From positions 1-64,000 of the forward strand of contig NZ_JAHLPX010000011.1 of assembly GCF_018918145.1 (NCBI RefSeq): a DNA stretch of 64,000 bases, in the 5' to 3' direction. A model generated the notes under the pieces. That model saw only the letters and a program-made list of their open reading frames with translations, did not search any database and was not told the origin of the DNA. Positions 8,166 to 16,739 of the stretch are shown piece after piece. Each line of letters starts with the position of its first letter. The stretch's first letter is position 1. The DNA is from Anaerotignum sp. MSJ-24. Its GTDB lineage: Bacteria; Bacillota; Clostridia; Lachnospirales; Anaerotignaceae. The translations under genes were made by a program, and so were the position numbers.

Positions 8166-9785
8166 TTATTGCTCGTTATCCTTTTTTTGCTTGAGTATGG
8201 TTGCATACAAAAGTAACTGCTTTAATGAATTTACACCGAGCTTTGAATAAATATTCCGATTATGAAATCTTATTGTTGATTCCTTTGTACCGGTAAGTTC
8301 CATTATTTCCTTTACTTTTTTACCTTCAAGATAATAGTTGAAAATAAGGCTTTCGGTTGGCGACAGATTTTTTATACCGTTACAGAACTGTTTATAATTG
8401 TCCGGATCAACCTCATTCTTTCTCGAATAGGCAAGCCTTGAAATCTTTTGCTGTGCCTCGTTATATTCGTCCTTTATCTGCGAAAGGGCAGTTTCCATTT
8501 CAACTAAAGCAATTTCGTTTTTATGGTCTTGTTCAGCAAGAAATTCAAACAGGTCTTCGATTTCGGATATGTTGGAATTTGCACCTTCGTATTCTTTGCT
8601 GTGTATTTGTTTTAAGCCTTCCTTTATCGGCAGAAGGTAATGCCGGCTGAAAAAATTACAACAGCTGATAACTGCAATAGCAAGCAAAAGTATGAGCAAA
8701 GCAATCCGGAGTGCATTATATCGTGCCGAATGAATATAATCCTGCTTCGGCATTAATATGGTAACGGAAAACTTCTGATTTCCGCAATGCAAATCCATAT
8801 CGGATGATATGCCGATATATGAATAATCATCGCTTTTATATTCCTGCAAGCCCTTGCCGATTGCTTTTGAACTGAATTTACCCTTAGGCGCCAAATAATA
8901 TCCGCTTGTTATGCCGCAGCTGAAGCTGTTTTCGGCATCGACCAGACTATCGCTGTCCTTGTTAAGACAGAATACGGCCCGCTTTATATTAGACGGCTGT
9001 GCAAATATATTTTTGAAATAGCTTTCGCTTATCTCAAAGCCGCACAGACCGTAAACCGTTCCGTCAGAACCGATTATCGGAACAGTAAACAGCATTACCC
9101 GCTCAGATGTACCCGGCAAAGTAATTATGTCTGTAATACGGCATGATGTAGACAGCGGCAGAGATGCGTTCAGCATAAGCTCGTCATAATTGGGAAAAGT
9201 GTTTGCATTGAACTCAAGCCGCCATTTCCTATGCGGCATAATGCCGAGAGATTTGCTGTATTCGGCAGAGCCGCGGTAGAGCAATATACAGTTGTCGGAA
9301 AAATCCAGGTTGCTCTGCTGCAAATATATGCCGGTTTTTGACCTGTCGGCATTATCCAAGCCGGGATTTATTGTTGCGTCAAGGATTATGAATGCACCGG
9401 AACAGTCGGTTTCTAACAGCTTATGATTGAGCATATCAAACATTTTCGGCTGTATGCCTTCTATATTTTTTTTAGAGCCGTTGAAGTCTTTAAAGCTTAT
9501 ACCGTTTTTATTTATATAATCCTCAATTATATGAGTTGTATTTTCGGAAAGCTGTATCCCCATTACCGCAAGGTCGTTGCAGTAGGAATTAAGCTGCTGT
9601 TCAAAGACCTTTCCTTGAAAATCCAGCGTATTGTAAGTTTCCTTCTTCAGGCTTGTTACCTTTCCGAGAAGGAACAATCCCGCAAGAAAAAATACAATAA
9701 GAAATATGGCCAATATAAGCATATATCCGAAAAGCTTGTGTTTCATGGATTGCTTTTTGTTTGCAAGGCTGTGAAATATCTTCAT
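8166..9785 (-). CDS. Membrane-anchored LuxR-type regulator with extracellular sensor domain
   Basis: A 539-aa protein. Transmembrane helix 1 is at about residues 20-44 (LFGYMLILAIFLIVFFLAG), followed by an extracytoplasmic sensor of about 310 residues and a second helix at about 357-380 (IALLILLLAIAVISCC). A cytoplasmic coiled linker and a C-terminal LuxR HTH follow (NLSPTESLIFNYYLEGKKVKEIM, TKESTIRFHNRNIYSKLGV). The topology suggests direct signal transfer from outside to DNA in one polypeptide. It lies 12 nt downstream of the solute-binding lipoprotein gene on the same strand, so the two may form a sensing pair. The target genes are unknown. Confidence 0.75.
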   Translation of the reverse strand: MKIFHSLANKKQSMKHKLFGYMLILAIFLIVFFLAGLFLLGKVTSLKKETYNTLDFQGKVFEQQLNSYCNDLAVMGIQLSENTTHIIEDYINKNGISFKDFNGSKKNIEGIQPKMFDMLNHKLLETDCSGAFIILDATINPGLDNADRSKTGIYLQQSNLDFSDNCILLYRGSAEYSKSLGIMPHRKWRLEFNANTFPNYDELMLNASLPLSTSCRITDIITLPGTSERVMLFTVPIIGSDGTVYGLCGFEISESYFKNIFAQPSNIKRAVFCLNKDSDSLVDAENSFSCGITSGYYLAPKGKFSSKAIGKGLQEYKSDDYSYIGISSDMDLHCGNQKFSVTILMPKQDYIHSARYNALRIALLILLLAIAVISCCNFFSRHYLLPIKEGLKQIHSKEYEGANSNISEIEDLFEFLAEQDHKNEIALVEMETALSQIKDEYNEAQQKISRLAYSRKNEVDPDNYKQFCNGIKNLSPTESLIFNYYLEGKKVKEIMELTGTKESTIRFHNRNIYSKLGVNSLKQLLLYATILKQKKDNEQ

Positions 9786-9797
9786 AAAATCACCGCC

Positions 9798-11126
9798 TTA
9801 CCTGATAGCTTTGAAAAGTTCCCATGTTTCGCTTACAAGAGCATCGGCAGATTCGCCGCTTTTGTACCTTTCGGCATAGCTTGTCTGGTTTGCCCGTAAT
9901 TCACTATACAGCAGGTTTAGTTTTCTGTAGTATTCCGGCTGTGACGTCATTCTTAAAGCCGTTGCTGTTTTGCTTTCCTCGCCTAATACGGTGTAAAGCT
10001 GTTTATACGCATCGGACGAAAATTCGTAATTGTCAAGGCTTTCAAAGGAGGCTTTATTTACAGGCACATACCCGGTCTGTGCCGCAAAATCAAGATTTCT
10101 GTCGCCTTCCGTAAGCCAGTGGGCAAATACAGACTCTGCCTCGGCCCTGCGTTCATCGGTTTTGTATGCACATAAACCGACGCCTGACTGTGATATAAGC
10201 GGATTTCCGCCTTTTGCCTGCGGAAACGGAAGGACCTGCAAATCCATCGGTTCGGAAGAATTGTCGGGATATGTAATCGTATCATTATAATAAAGTATGG
10301 AAGCGCAGGAGCCTATGCCGGAAATTACCTCACCGGTCATAATCTGTGTGTTTGAATATAAATCGGATACAATTATATGCCCTTTTACAAGTGCGTCGGC
10401 AAAATCATACCAGGACTGCCTGAATATTTCGTTGTTAAAATCATACCAGCCGTCCTCGGTATATAACTCTCCCGCACCTTTTGAAAGTGCGTTAAGCTCT
10501 ACGCCGACAATAGGGTAGTCAACGGCGCAGAACGGCTTTCCGCCCGACCATTCGTAATATTTTTCGGAAGCGGAAAAGAAACCGTCCCATGTATCAAGAC
10601 TGCCGTAGGTTACACCGGTTTCGGCGGAAAAACGATCGAATTGCGAACCCGAAACGAAGAGCAGCAGTGTGGACTTTGCGACGGGGAATATAACAAGCTT
10701 ATCGTCGACAATGCCGTCGGCCAAAAATTCGGGAATATAGTTATCAATTTCATCTTCCGTAAAATAATCGTTCCAGTCAACAAGATTGTCAACACCTAAC
10801 GAGGCTGCGTTTGCCGCATGGCAAAAGAACAAGTCCGGCATATCGGGCAGACCGGGAGTGTTGCTCTGAGCCTCAGTAAGCTTTTCGCCTATCTGGGATG
10901 CGTTTGACATAAGTGTTACGTCGATGATAATTCCTTTCTCATGACCTACGGTTTCGTTAAATTCATCAACAAGGCGGTTCATAGGGGAATCGACCTGTTC
11001 ACCGTATACATGCCACATCGTAAGCGTGACGGGGTCATCGGGGCTGAGAGATGTTTTCTCTGAGCAGCCGGATAAACCGAGCAACAATATTAATACCGAA
11101 AGGATTAACAGCAGTGTTTTTTTCAT
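9798..11126 (-). CDS. Extracellular solute-binding lipoprotein (ABC type, family 1)
   Basis: A 442-aa protein. The signal peptide carries a lipobox (LLGLSGC) and is followed by TLTMWHVYGEQ, the usual opening of carbohydrate-type solute-binding proteins, then FNETVGHEKGI and an SBP fold throughout. No permease or ATPase genes are adjacent. That argues for a sensory role with the co-transcribed membrane regulator downstream rather than for transport, although a permease elsewhere is possible. The start ATG has AGGAGG upstream. Confidence 0.8.
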   Translation of the reverse strand: MKKTLLLILSVLILLLGLSGCSEKTSLSPDDPVTLTMWHVYGEQVDSPMNRLVDEFNETVGHEKGIIIDVTLMSNASQIGEKLTEAQSNTPGLPDMPDLFFCHAANAASLGVDNLVDWNDYFTEDEIDNYIPEFLADGIVDDKLVIFPVAKSTLLLFVSGSQFDRFSAETGVTYGSLDTWDGFFSASEKYYEWSGGKPFCAVDYPIVGVELNALSKGAGELYTEDGWYDFNNEIFRQSWYDFADALVKGHIIVSDLYSNTQIMTGEVISGIGSCASILYYNDTITYPDNSSEPMDLQVLPFPQAKGGNPLISQSGVGLCAYKTDERRAEAESVFAHWLTEGDRNLDFAAQTGYVPVNKASFESLDNYEFSSDAYKQLYTVLGEESKTATALRMTSQPEYYRKLNLLYSELRANQTSYAERYKSGESADALVSETWELFKAIR

Positions 11127-11520
11127 AATATTCCTCCTGAGTTTTAAAGCACGGATATTGTTTAGGGCCTATGTAAAAAGTATATTTTTTTGGCCGTCAC
11201 CTATCAATTTGAGTGTTTTTGACGGGGACAAAAACAGATAAATCTGTATAATAATGCTTACAAGAGTAAAAAGAAGGGTATAAATCTTGTCTTTCCCAAA
11301 AAGAGATAGGGGTACCCCTTTGCGCTTTTTTAAAGCACAATAAATTCTGCAACGTGCCAGCGAAAACAGAATTCGCCCCAACCCAATAATATAACCTAAT
11401 TATATATTATTATAAATTTAATGGCAAGGGCGAGGATAGGCACTGATGCCATGGAGGGAGGCATGTTTTTAAAATAATTATATAGTTTATACAACTTATT
11501 TATTTGAAGGGAGAGATTTT
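11127..11520. other. Intergenic region between divergent genes
   Basis: This 394-bp region separates the lipoprotein gene (-) from the surface protein gene (+). It contains a possible plus-strand TATAAT at 11247-11252 and several short inverted repeats (for example GGGGTACCCC near 11310). A GGGAG Shine-Dalgarno site lies just before 11521. No ORF and no riboswitch class were recognised. Confidence 0.5.
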
Positions 11521-13488
11521 ATGAAAAAGAAGAAAGGCGGAATAATGAGCCTTTTTCTGGCATTTGTTATGTTGCTTTCATTTGCTCCGGTAACGGCATG
11601 GGCGGACGAGAATGTATGAACAAAAGAGACGGAAACATCTGTTGAAAATATAGAAGTAAGTAAAGTGAATATAGTTGTAACAGGCTATGAAGTGGGAAAA
11701 ACTGTCGGAGATGCAGTTATTTCTACCGACACACAGGGCATTGAATTATGTTCACCATCCGGATATTGGTCTGATAACAATGGCAAAATATCAGATACAG
11801 CTAAATTTGAAGCTGAAAAGAAATATTACAATTATGTTTCCATAAAAGCAAAAGACGGATATGTGCTCGATGACTTTTTAACTATTAAATATAATACAAG
11901 CGTAAACGGAGACGGAAATTGTGACCAGATTGTAGACGGCTGGGAAAACTATGGATATGTAGACGGAAAATGGACTGATGCAGAAGGATATTATACATTG
12001 ATGTTCTTTATGGATCCTATTCCATCTGAGTCCGAAAATAATATTACGGAGTTAGCCGTAACACTGACAGGCTTTGAAGTGGGGAAAAATGTTGCCGATG
12101 CAGAGGTTACAACAACAAATCCCAATGTAACAATTTCCGATGTTAAATTTATTATTGAAAACGGAAAAGACAATCCGGAAGCAACAGGAACATTTGAAGC
12201 AGGCATATCCTACAGATTAGCGTTCAATGTAATGCCCGCAGAGGGATATAAGCTTTTTCTTACAAATGCAAAAGATAAGGTTACAATAAACGGAACTCCT
12301 GCTAATTATGTAACATCTCTGGCCGAAAGTACGGGCGGAGCATATATCAGCAGTAAATTAATGAAATTAGATGCAGCTGCAATCATTCCCGCCGCACCTA
12401 CCGGATTAGTCGGTGTTGAGCCTTTTGAAAAGGGCGGAAATGACGGTAAGATAACAGGCACAACAGTCAATATGGAATATTCAACAGACCCGACATTTGC
12501 AACTGTAACCGATTGTGGCAATGGTGAAACAACAGGCCTTACAGCCGGAACATACTATGTTCGTGTTAAAGCCGATCCGGAAGGAAACTATGGTGCCGGA
12601 GCAGCCGCTGTGGTTGTTGTAAATGAAGGCGTTGAAAGAGTAACGGTAACATTTGATTCAAACGGTGGTTCAAAAGTGGACAGCCGTAGAATTGAAAAGG
12701 GTACAGCTGTTATTCAGCCTAAAAATCCCAAGAGAAGCGGATATAGCTTCAAGGGCTGGTATTCTGATGAGGAATTAAGGACAAAATATGATTTCTCACA
12801 GCCTGTAAATGAGGACATTACTCTTTACGCACGTTGGAGCAGATCCGGCAGGGGCTCATCAAGCTTAAGCAGTTCCGCAACAAACTACAGAGTAATTATT
12901 GAAGATACAGATAACGGTATTGTTGAGTCCGATAAGGAAACCGCTTCAAAGAACTCAATAGTAACGATTACGGTTAAACCTGATAAATATTACGAAATCA
13001 GGGGAGTAAAGGTTGTTGACAATAACGGCAACGAGATCAAGCTGAAGGATAAGGGTGACGGAACATATACATTCACAATGCCCGCATCCAAAGTATATGT
13101 AAACGCATCATTCAAAGAAATTGAAAAAGGCAACGTAATAAAAATGACAATAGGCGATATAGAAATGTCCGCTAATGACAGAGTATTCTATAACGACGTT
13201 GCCCCTGTAATCGTAGATAACAGGACTATGGTTCCCATCAGAGTCATAACCGAATTATTAGGCGGAACGGCAGACTGGAATGAGGCAACAAAAGAGGTTA
13301 CACTCACAATCGACGGAAAAGAAATAAAGATGACGGTCGGCGTTGTTCTCGAAAAGTATGGCGTTGCACCTGTAATAATAAATGACAGAACCTATGTACC
13401 GATCCGCTTTGTGGCTGATGAGCTTGGAGCAGAAACAAGCTGGGACGAAGCGACAAAGACAGTTACAATTTATACAGCTAACAAGTAA
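11521..13488 (+). pseudogene. Surface protein gene with an in-frame TGA after the signal peptide
   Basis: The ATG at 11521 (after GAAGGGAGAG) opens a signal peptide that ends in PVTAWADENV. Codon 33 (11617-11619) is TGA, yet the same frame then stays open for 623 codons. The rest has repeated VTGYEVGK/LTGFEVGK modules, an InlB/Flg_new-type repeat (VTFDSNGGSKVDS and GYSFKGWYSD), and a C-terminal copper-amine-oxidase-like domain shared with the 5752 gene. Initiation at GTG 11665 would give a protein without a secretion signal. A nonsense mutation is the simplest reading; read-through or a sequencing error is possible. Confidence 0.7.
13132..13471 (+). repeat. 340-bp near-identical repeat, copy 2
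   Basis: Partner of 7771-8110, with no gaps and the same frame. The identity is highest over the last 200 bp. This suggests recent duplication or gene conversion between the two surface-protein genes. Confidence 0.85.
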
Positions 13489-13502
13489 TTTAATATAATT
13501 TT

Positions 13503-13536
13503 CAGTCCGTATTTTATTAATGCGGACTGTTTTTTT
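13503..13536 (+). terminator. Terminator after the second surface protein gene
   Basis: CAGTCCG and CGGACTG form the stem around an AT loop, followed by seven T. Confidence 0.85.
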
Positions 13537-13768
13537 AGTTGAGCTTATATTGATTTGCTGAAAAATATGTAATAAGTAAGGGTAAATATATACTGAAAAA
13601 GCAGTGTTGCATTTATATTTTATTTATGCTATTATTAGTGAAAATTTCCGCTAATAGGTATAAAAACGTAATTAGTGTCGATTTTGCGGTTAGAACAGGA
13701 TATGAAAAAACTGAATTTTAAACGGTGTAAAATTAATCTTTGAAATTTTGATAATCGGAAAGGAAGAT

Positions 13769-14470
13769 ATGAAAATGAAACCTAAATTTGATGGTTATGC
13801 AGCAAAATATGATGCCTGGTTTATGGAAAACGATAAACTGTTCCAAAGTGAGCTTGCCCTGTTTCAAAAAGTGCTTGGAGATATTGACGGTAAGCGTGTA
13901 CTTTCCGTTGGCTGTGGAAGCGGCTTGTTTGAGAGCATGATAGACTGTAAAAATATCGAAGGAATCGAGCCTTCACAGGATATGGGCGGAATTGCTAAAA
14001 AACGCGGTATTAATGTTATTGCGTTCGGTGCGATTGAAGACGTAGAATTAGAGGAAAACGCATATGATGTTATCTATCTGAACGGAAGTTCAAGCTACAT
14101 GGAGGATCTTGTGCGTGCATTTGATGTCTGCAAAAAGGCACTCAAACCGAACGGCAAGTTTATTTCTCTCGATGTTCCTAAGGAAAGTGCATTTGGTTTT
14201 ATGTATCTTCTTGCAAAGAATGTCGGTACATTTGATCATCCTTATCTTAAAGGCGTTATGCCTAAGCTTCCGTATCCGCTTGAATTATGCTGTGCAGGCG
14301 TCTGGCATTCAACTGAGGAGAAAATAGACGCTTTGAAAACACTCGGATTCCATGATTTTGAATTTTATCAGACACTTTTAAGAAACCCGATGTATACAAA
14401 TGAGGTTGCGGAGGATGTTGTTCCGGGATACCAAAGCGGAGGCTATGTTGCAATTATTGCCCATAAATAA
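13769..14470 (+). CDS. Class I SAM-dependent methyltransferase
   Basis: A 233-aa protein with a Rossmann-type methyltransferase core: N-terminal YAAKYDAWFMEND, motif I VLSVGCGSGLFE (about residues 43-54), an acidic end of strand 2 (IEGIEPSQ), and motif post-I/II around YDVIYLNGSSSYM. The substrate is unknown; small-molecule (ubiE/ubiG-like) methyltransferases have this size. The start at 13769 follows GGAAAGGAAG. It stands alone between the surface protein gene and the recombinase, with about 280 bp of non-coding AT-rich DNA upstream. Confidence 0.8.
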   Translation: MKMKPKFDGYAAKYDAWFMENDKLFQSELALFQKVLGDIDGKRVLSVGCGSGLFESMIDCKNIEGIEPSQDMGGIAKKRGINVIAFGAIEDVELEENAYDVIYLNGSSSYMEDLVRAFDVCKKALKPNGKFISLDVPKESAFGFMYLLAKNVGTFDHPYLKGVMPKLPYPLELCCAGVWHSTEEKIDALKTLGFHDFEFYQTLLRNPMYTNEVAEDVVPGYQSGGYVAIIAHK

Positions 14471-14910
14471 GTAATTAAAAGCATATAAAACCATTAATTG
14501 TTTTGTTGTTAAACAGATTTTATGTATTTAGCTGAAAAAATATTACTATATTTTTGGATTTAAAACGATTTTACCTATTTTATGTTGAAAATTTGAATTG
14601 TTTTCATATAATTAAAACAGTTATTGTTTTATATGTATAGGGCTGATATTCTGTAACATAATAACAGAGATATATCAAACAGCAGTTAGCATACAAGGCT
14701 GACTGCTGTTTATTTTTATTATATACAGGAAATTTTTGACAATTAATACTTATAAATCGGTAAACGGAAAAAAATATAGTTTTGGAAAAAATACTAATAA
14801 TCAATCCCGAAAATCATTTGTTAAAATGATTTTCAATAAAGTTTAGGTAAACCCTTTTTAAAGGGTTTCAGGGTATGGGACAGAGTCCCATGGTTTTAAA
14901 AGGAGTATTT
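14471..14910. other. AT-rich intergenic region with hairpins
   Basis: No gene is seen in these 440 bp. A stem AACAGCAGTTAGC/ACTGCTGTTT near 14677-14714 followed by T can end the methyltransferase transcript. Near 14850-14892 two more stems occur (AAACCCTT/AAGGGTTT and CATGGGAC/GTCCCATG). On the minus strand they follow the recombinase stop codon and may terminate it. Confidence 0.5.
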
Positions 14911-16464
14911 TCAAAACTTCCAATGAATTTTAACCGGTATCGTTCTTGTTCCTTCGATACGTCTGCCGACGGAAACATAATCAATCAGTATTTCTACCAT
15001 TTCCCTTGTAAGATGTTCGAAATTTATGTATTTTTCGATTATCGGGCGGTTATCGCTAAAAGCAATACGCTCGTCTAAAGAATGTATTTTCTGCTCCGTA
15101 TCGTCAATCAAAAGCTCGCACTGCGTCTTTTTGTCCGAAAAATGCTTATATAAATCGAAATATTCCTCTTGAGAAATGTTGCTGAGAGCCTTATCCATGT
15201 ATAGCTCACGCAATGCCTTGTTATAATTTTCAATTTGATTTTGGTAGGCCGGTATGCTTTTCTCAAGGCGGATTTTCTGCTCCTTTAGGTCAGTACAGAA
15301 ATTCAACCGCTGTTCAAGCTCGGCTTGGTCAAGATATGCCTCGGAAATTTCGTGCAGTTCCGATAATACCGTTTTTTCCAGAAGCTCAACGGAGATAAAT
15401 GCTCCGACACAGTATTCCTTGGAAATGTGGTGGTTCGGACATTGCAGATAGTATTTTCCATGCGACTTCAAGGAACGCAGAGTATATCCGCATTCGGCAC
15501 ATCGTGCCTTTCCGGCGAATAAACCGATAGTGCCGGCACTGAACGGCTTGGCTTTTTCCGATAGCATACACTGAACGGTGTCCCATAGCTCTCTGTCGAT
15601 TATCGGTTCATGGGTGTTCTCGACACGATACCATTGTGCCTTTGGCCGTGGCTTGTTTTTCTTCGTTTTGTAGGATACACTTCCGTATTTTCCCTGTACC
15701 ATGTTTCCTATGTAAATTTCGTTTGTCAGCATATTTGAAATGGCGAAATATTTCCATAAGGTGCTGTTCTTAGGCCTTGGCTGTCGGTAATGTATTCCAT
15801 GCAGACGTTTGTATTCCGTAGGATTGGGAATACCTCTTTCGTTTAGCGTACGGGCAATGGCCGTTTTTCCGCAGCCCTGTGAAAATAACGTGAATACCTC
15901 CCGGACAACCGCCGCCGCTTCCTCGTCAATTATCAGATGACCTTTGTTTTCCGGATCCTTTTTGTAGCCGTATAATGCAAAAGAGCCTATATGAAATCCG
16001 CTTTTCCGTCGGTGAGTAAGAACACTGCGTATATTTTTCGACATATCGGCAAGATACCGTTCGTCCATAATGCCGTTTATCTGCCTTACAAGAAGATTGT
16101 CCTCGTTTGCGGAGTCGGCGTTGTCAATCAGGCTTAAAAACCGAATTCCCCATTGCGGAAACAGATTGTTGATATACCGCTCCACAACCTCAAGCTCTCG
16201 GCTGAAACGGGACTGTGTTTTACAGAGAATAATGTCGAATTTGTGCTTTTCGGCATCCTTAAGCATACGGCTGAAGGCAGGACGGTTGCGGTCTGCACCG
16301 CTGTAATCATCGTCAATGTATATGTCGTAAATTTCCCAGCCATGGGAAAGGGCGTATTGCGTCAAAAGCTCACGCTGGTTCTGAATGCTGTTGCTGTTGT
16401 CATCGGCAGACAGCTTGTTTTTGTCCTCCTCGGACAATCGGCAGTAAATTGCGGCCTTTTCCGT
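14911..16464 (-). CDS. Large serine recombinase, candidate excisionase of the cotJC element
   Basis: About 517 aa. The resolvase domain has the catalytic serine in AIYCRLSEED, then DDDYSGADRNRPAFSRML and the Arg-containing KTQSRFSRELEVVERY. The recombinase domain and a zinc-ribbon follow (CAECGYTLRSLKSHGKYYLQCPNH), then a coiled coil and a C-terminal LTREMVEILIDYVSVGRR block. The conserved first strand (KAAIYCR) lies upstream of the first conventional start codon (TTG 16437), and no ATG/GTG/TTG exists between the upstream stop and that strand. ACG at 16464, seven nt after GGGAGGA, is the best-placed initiator. It follows a 48-codon ORF and is probably coupled to it. It is the only recombinase in the 20-kb element. 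Confidence 0.85.
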   Translation of the reverse strand, partial: TEKAAIYCRLSEEDKNKLSADDNSNSIQNQRELLTQYALSHGWEIYDIYIDDDYSGADRNRPAFSRMLKDAEKHKFDIILCKTQSRFSRELEVVERYINNLFPQWGIRFLSLIDNADSANEDNLLVRQINGIMDERYLADMSKNIRSVLTHRRKSGFHIGSFALYGYKKDPENKGHLIIDEEAAAVVREVFTLFSQGCGKTAIARTLNERGIPNPTEYKRLHGIHYRQPRPKNSTLWKYFAISNMLTNEIYIGNMVQGKYGSVSYKTKKNKPRPKAQWYRVENTHEPIIDRELWDTVQCMLSEKAKPFSAGTIGLFAGKARCAECGYTLRSLKSHGKYYLQCPNHHISKEYCVGAFISVELLEKTVLSELHEISEAYLDQAELEQRLNFCTDLKEQKIRLEKSIPAYQNQIENYNKALRELYMDKALSNISQEEYFDLYKHFSDKKTQCELLIDDTEQKIHSLDERIAFSDNRPIIEKYINFEHLTREMVEILIDYVSVGRRIEGTRTIPVKIHWKF

Positions 16465-16466
16465 TA

Positions 16467-16613
16467 CTATTCCTCCCGAATTTTATTTGTTTGCAGGCTT
16501 GATTTTTCAAGACGGCTGATTAGCTTTATCCATATTTCCGTTACCGCTTTGCTGTCGGTGTGCTCTGTTCCATCCTTAAATATGCTTCGGCATTGGGCGT
16601 TGTTCATAGGCAT
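16467..16613 (-). CDS. 48-aa protein upstream of the serine recombinase
   Basis: It begins MPMNNAQCRSIFKDGTE and contains a hydrophobic/basic stretch (IWIKLISRLEKSSLQ). The ATG has GAAGGGAG upstream. Its last codons contain the GGGAGGA that serves the recombinase, and its stop TAG lies two nt before the proposed recombinase start. I recall small ORFs of this look before serine recombinases in clostridial elements, but no function is known to me. A directionality factor is one speculative possibility. Confidence 0.6.
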   Translation of the reverse strand: MPMNNAQCRSIFKDGTEHTDSKAVTEIWIKLISRLEKSSLQTNKIREE

Positions 16614-16631
16614 TGCTCCCTTCGTAATATA

Positions 16632-16658
16632 AATGTATTCATTTATGGTATAAAATAT
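16632..16658 (-). promoter_or_regulatory. Candidate sigma-E-like promoter of the recombinase operon
   Basis: On the minus strand, ATA (16658-16656), exactly 16 nt, then AATACATT (16639-16632). This matches the Bacillus sigma-E pattern ATA-N16-CATACAnT except for the first -10 base. It lies 18 nt before the 48-aa ORF. AT-rich DNA gives such matches by chance, so this is a lead only. Confidence 0.4.
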
Positions 16659-16739
16659 TTCCCTTAAATGTGTTTGCTTGTATTTGTTGACATTAATTGC
16701 TATACTGATAATGTTTGATGTAACCGAAGGGCAGGGAGC

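Noticed and set aside
11281-11470. Riboswitch before the second surface-protein gene
   Set aside because: Some hairpins are present, but no conserved core of a known class (such as c-di-GMP) could be recognised.
11617-11619. TGA read as selenocysteine or tryptophan
   Set aside because: No selenocysteine-type hairpin is evident after it, the position is not an enzyme active site, and other genes here use TGA as stop.
14911-16437. Recombinase starting at TTG 16437
   Set aside because: It would place the catalytic Ser at residue 2 and remove the first strand of the resolvase fold, although that strand is encoded in frame upstream.
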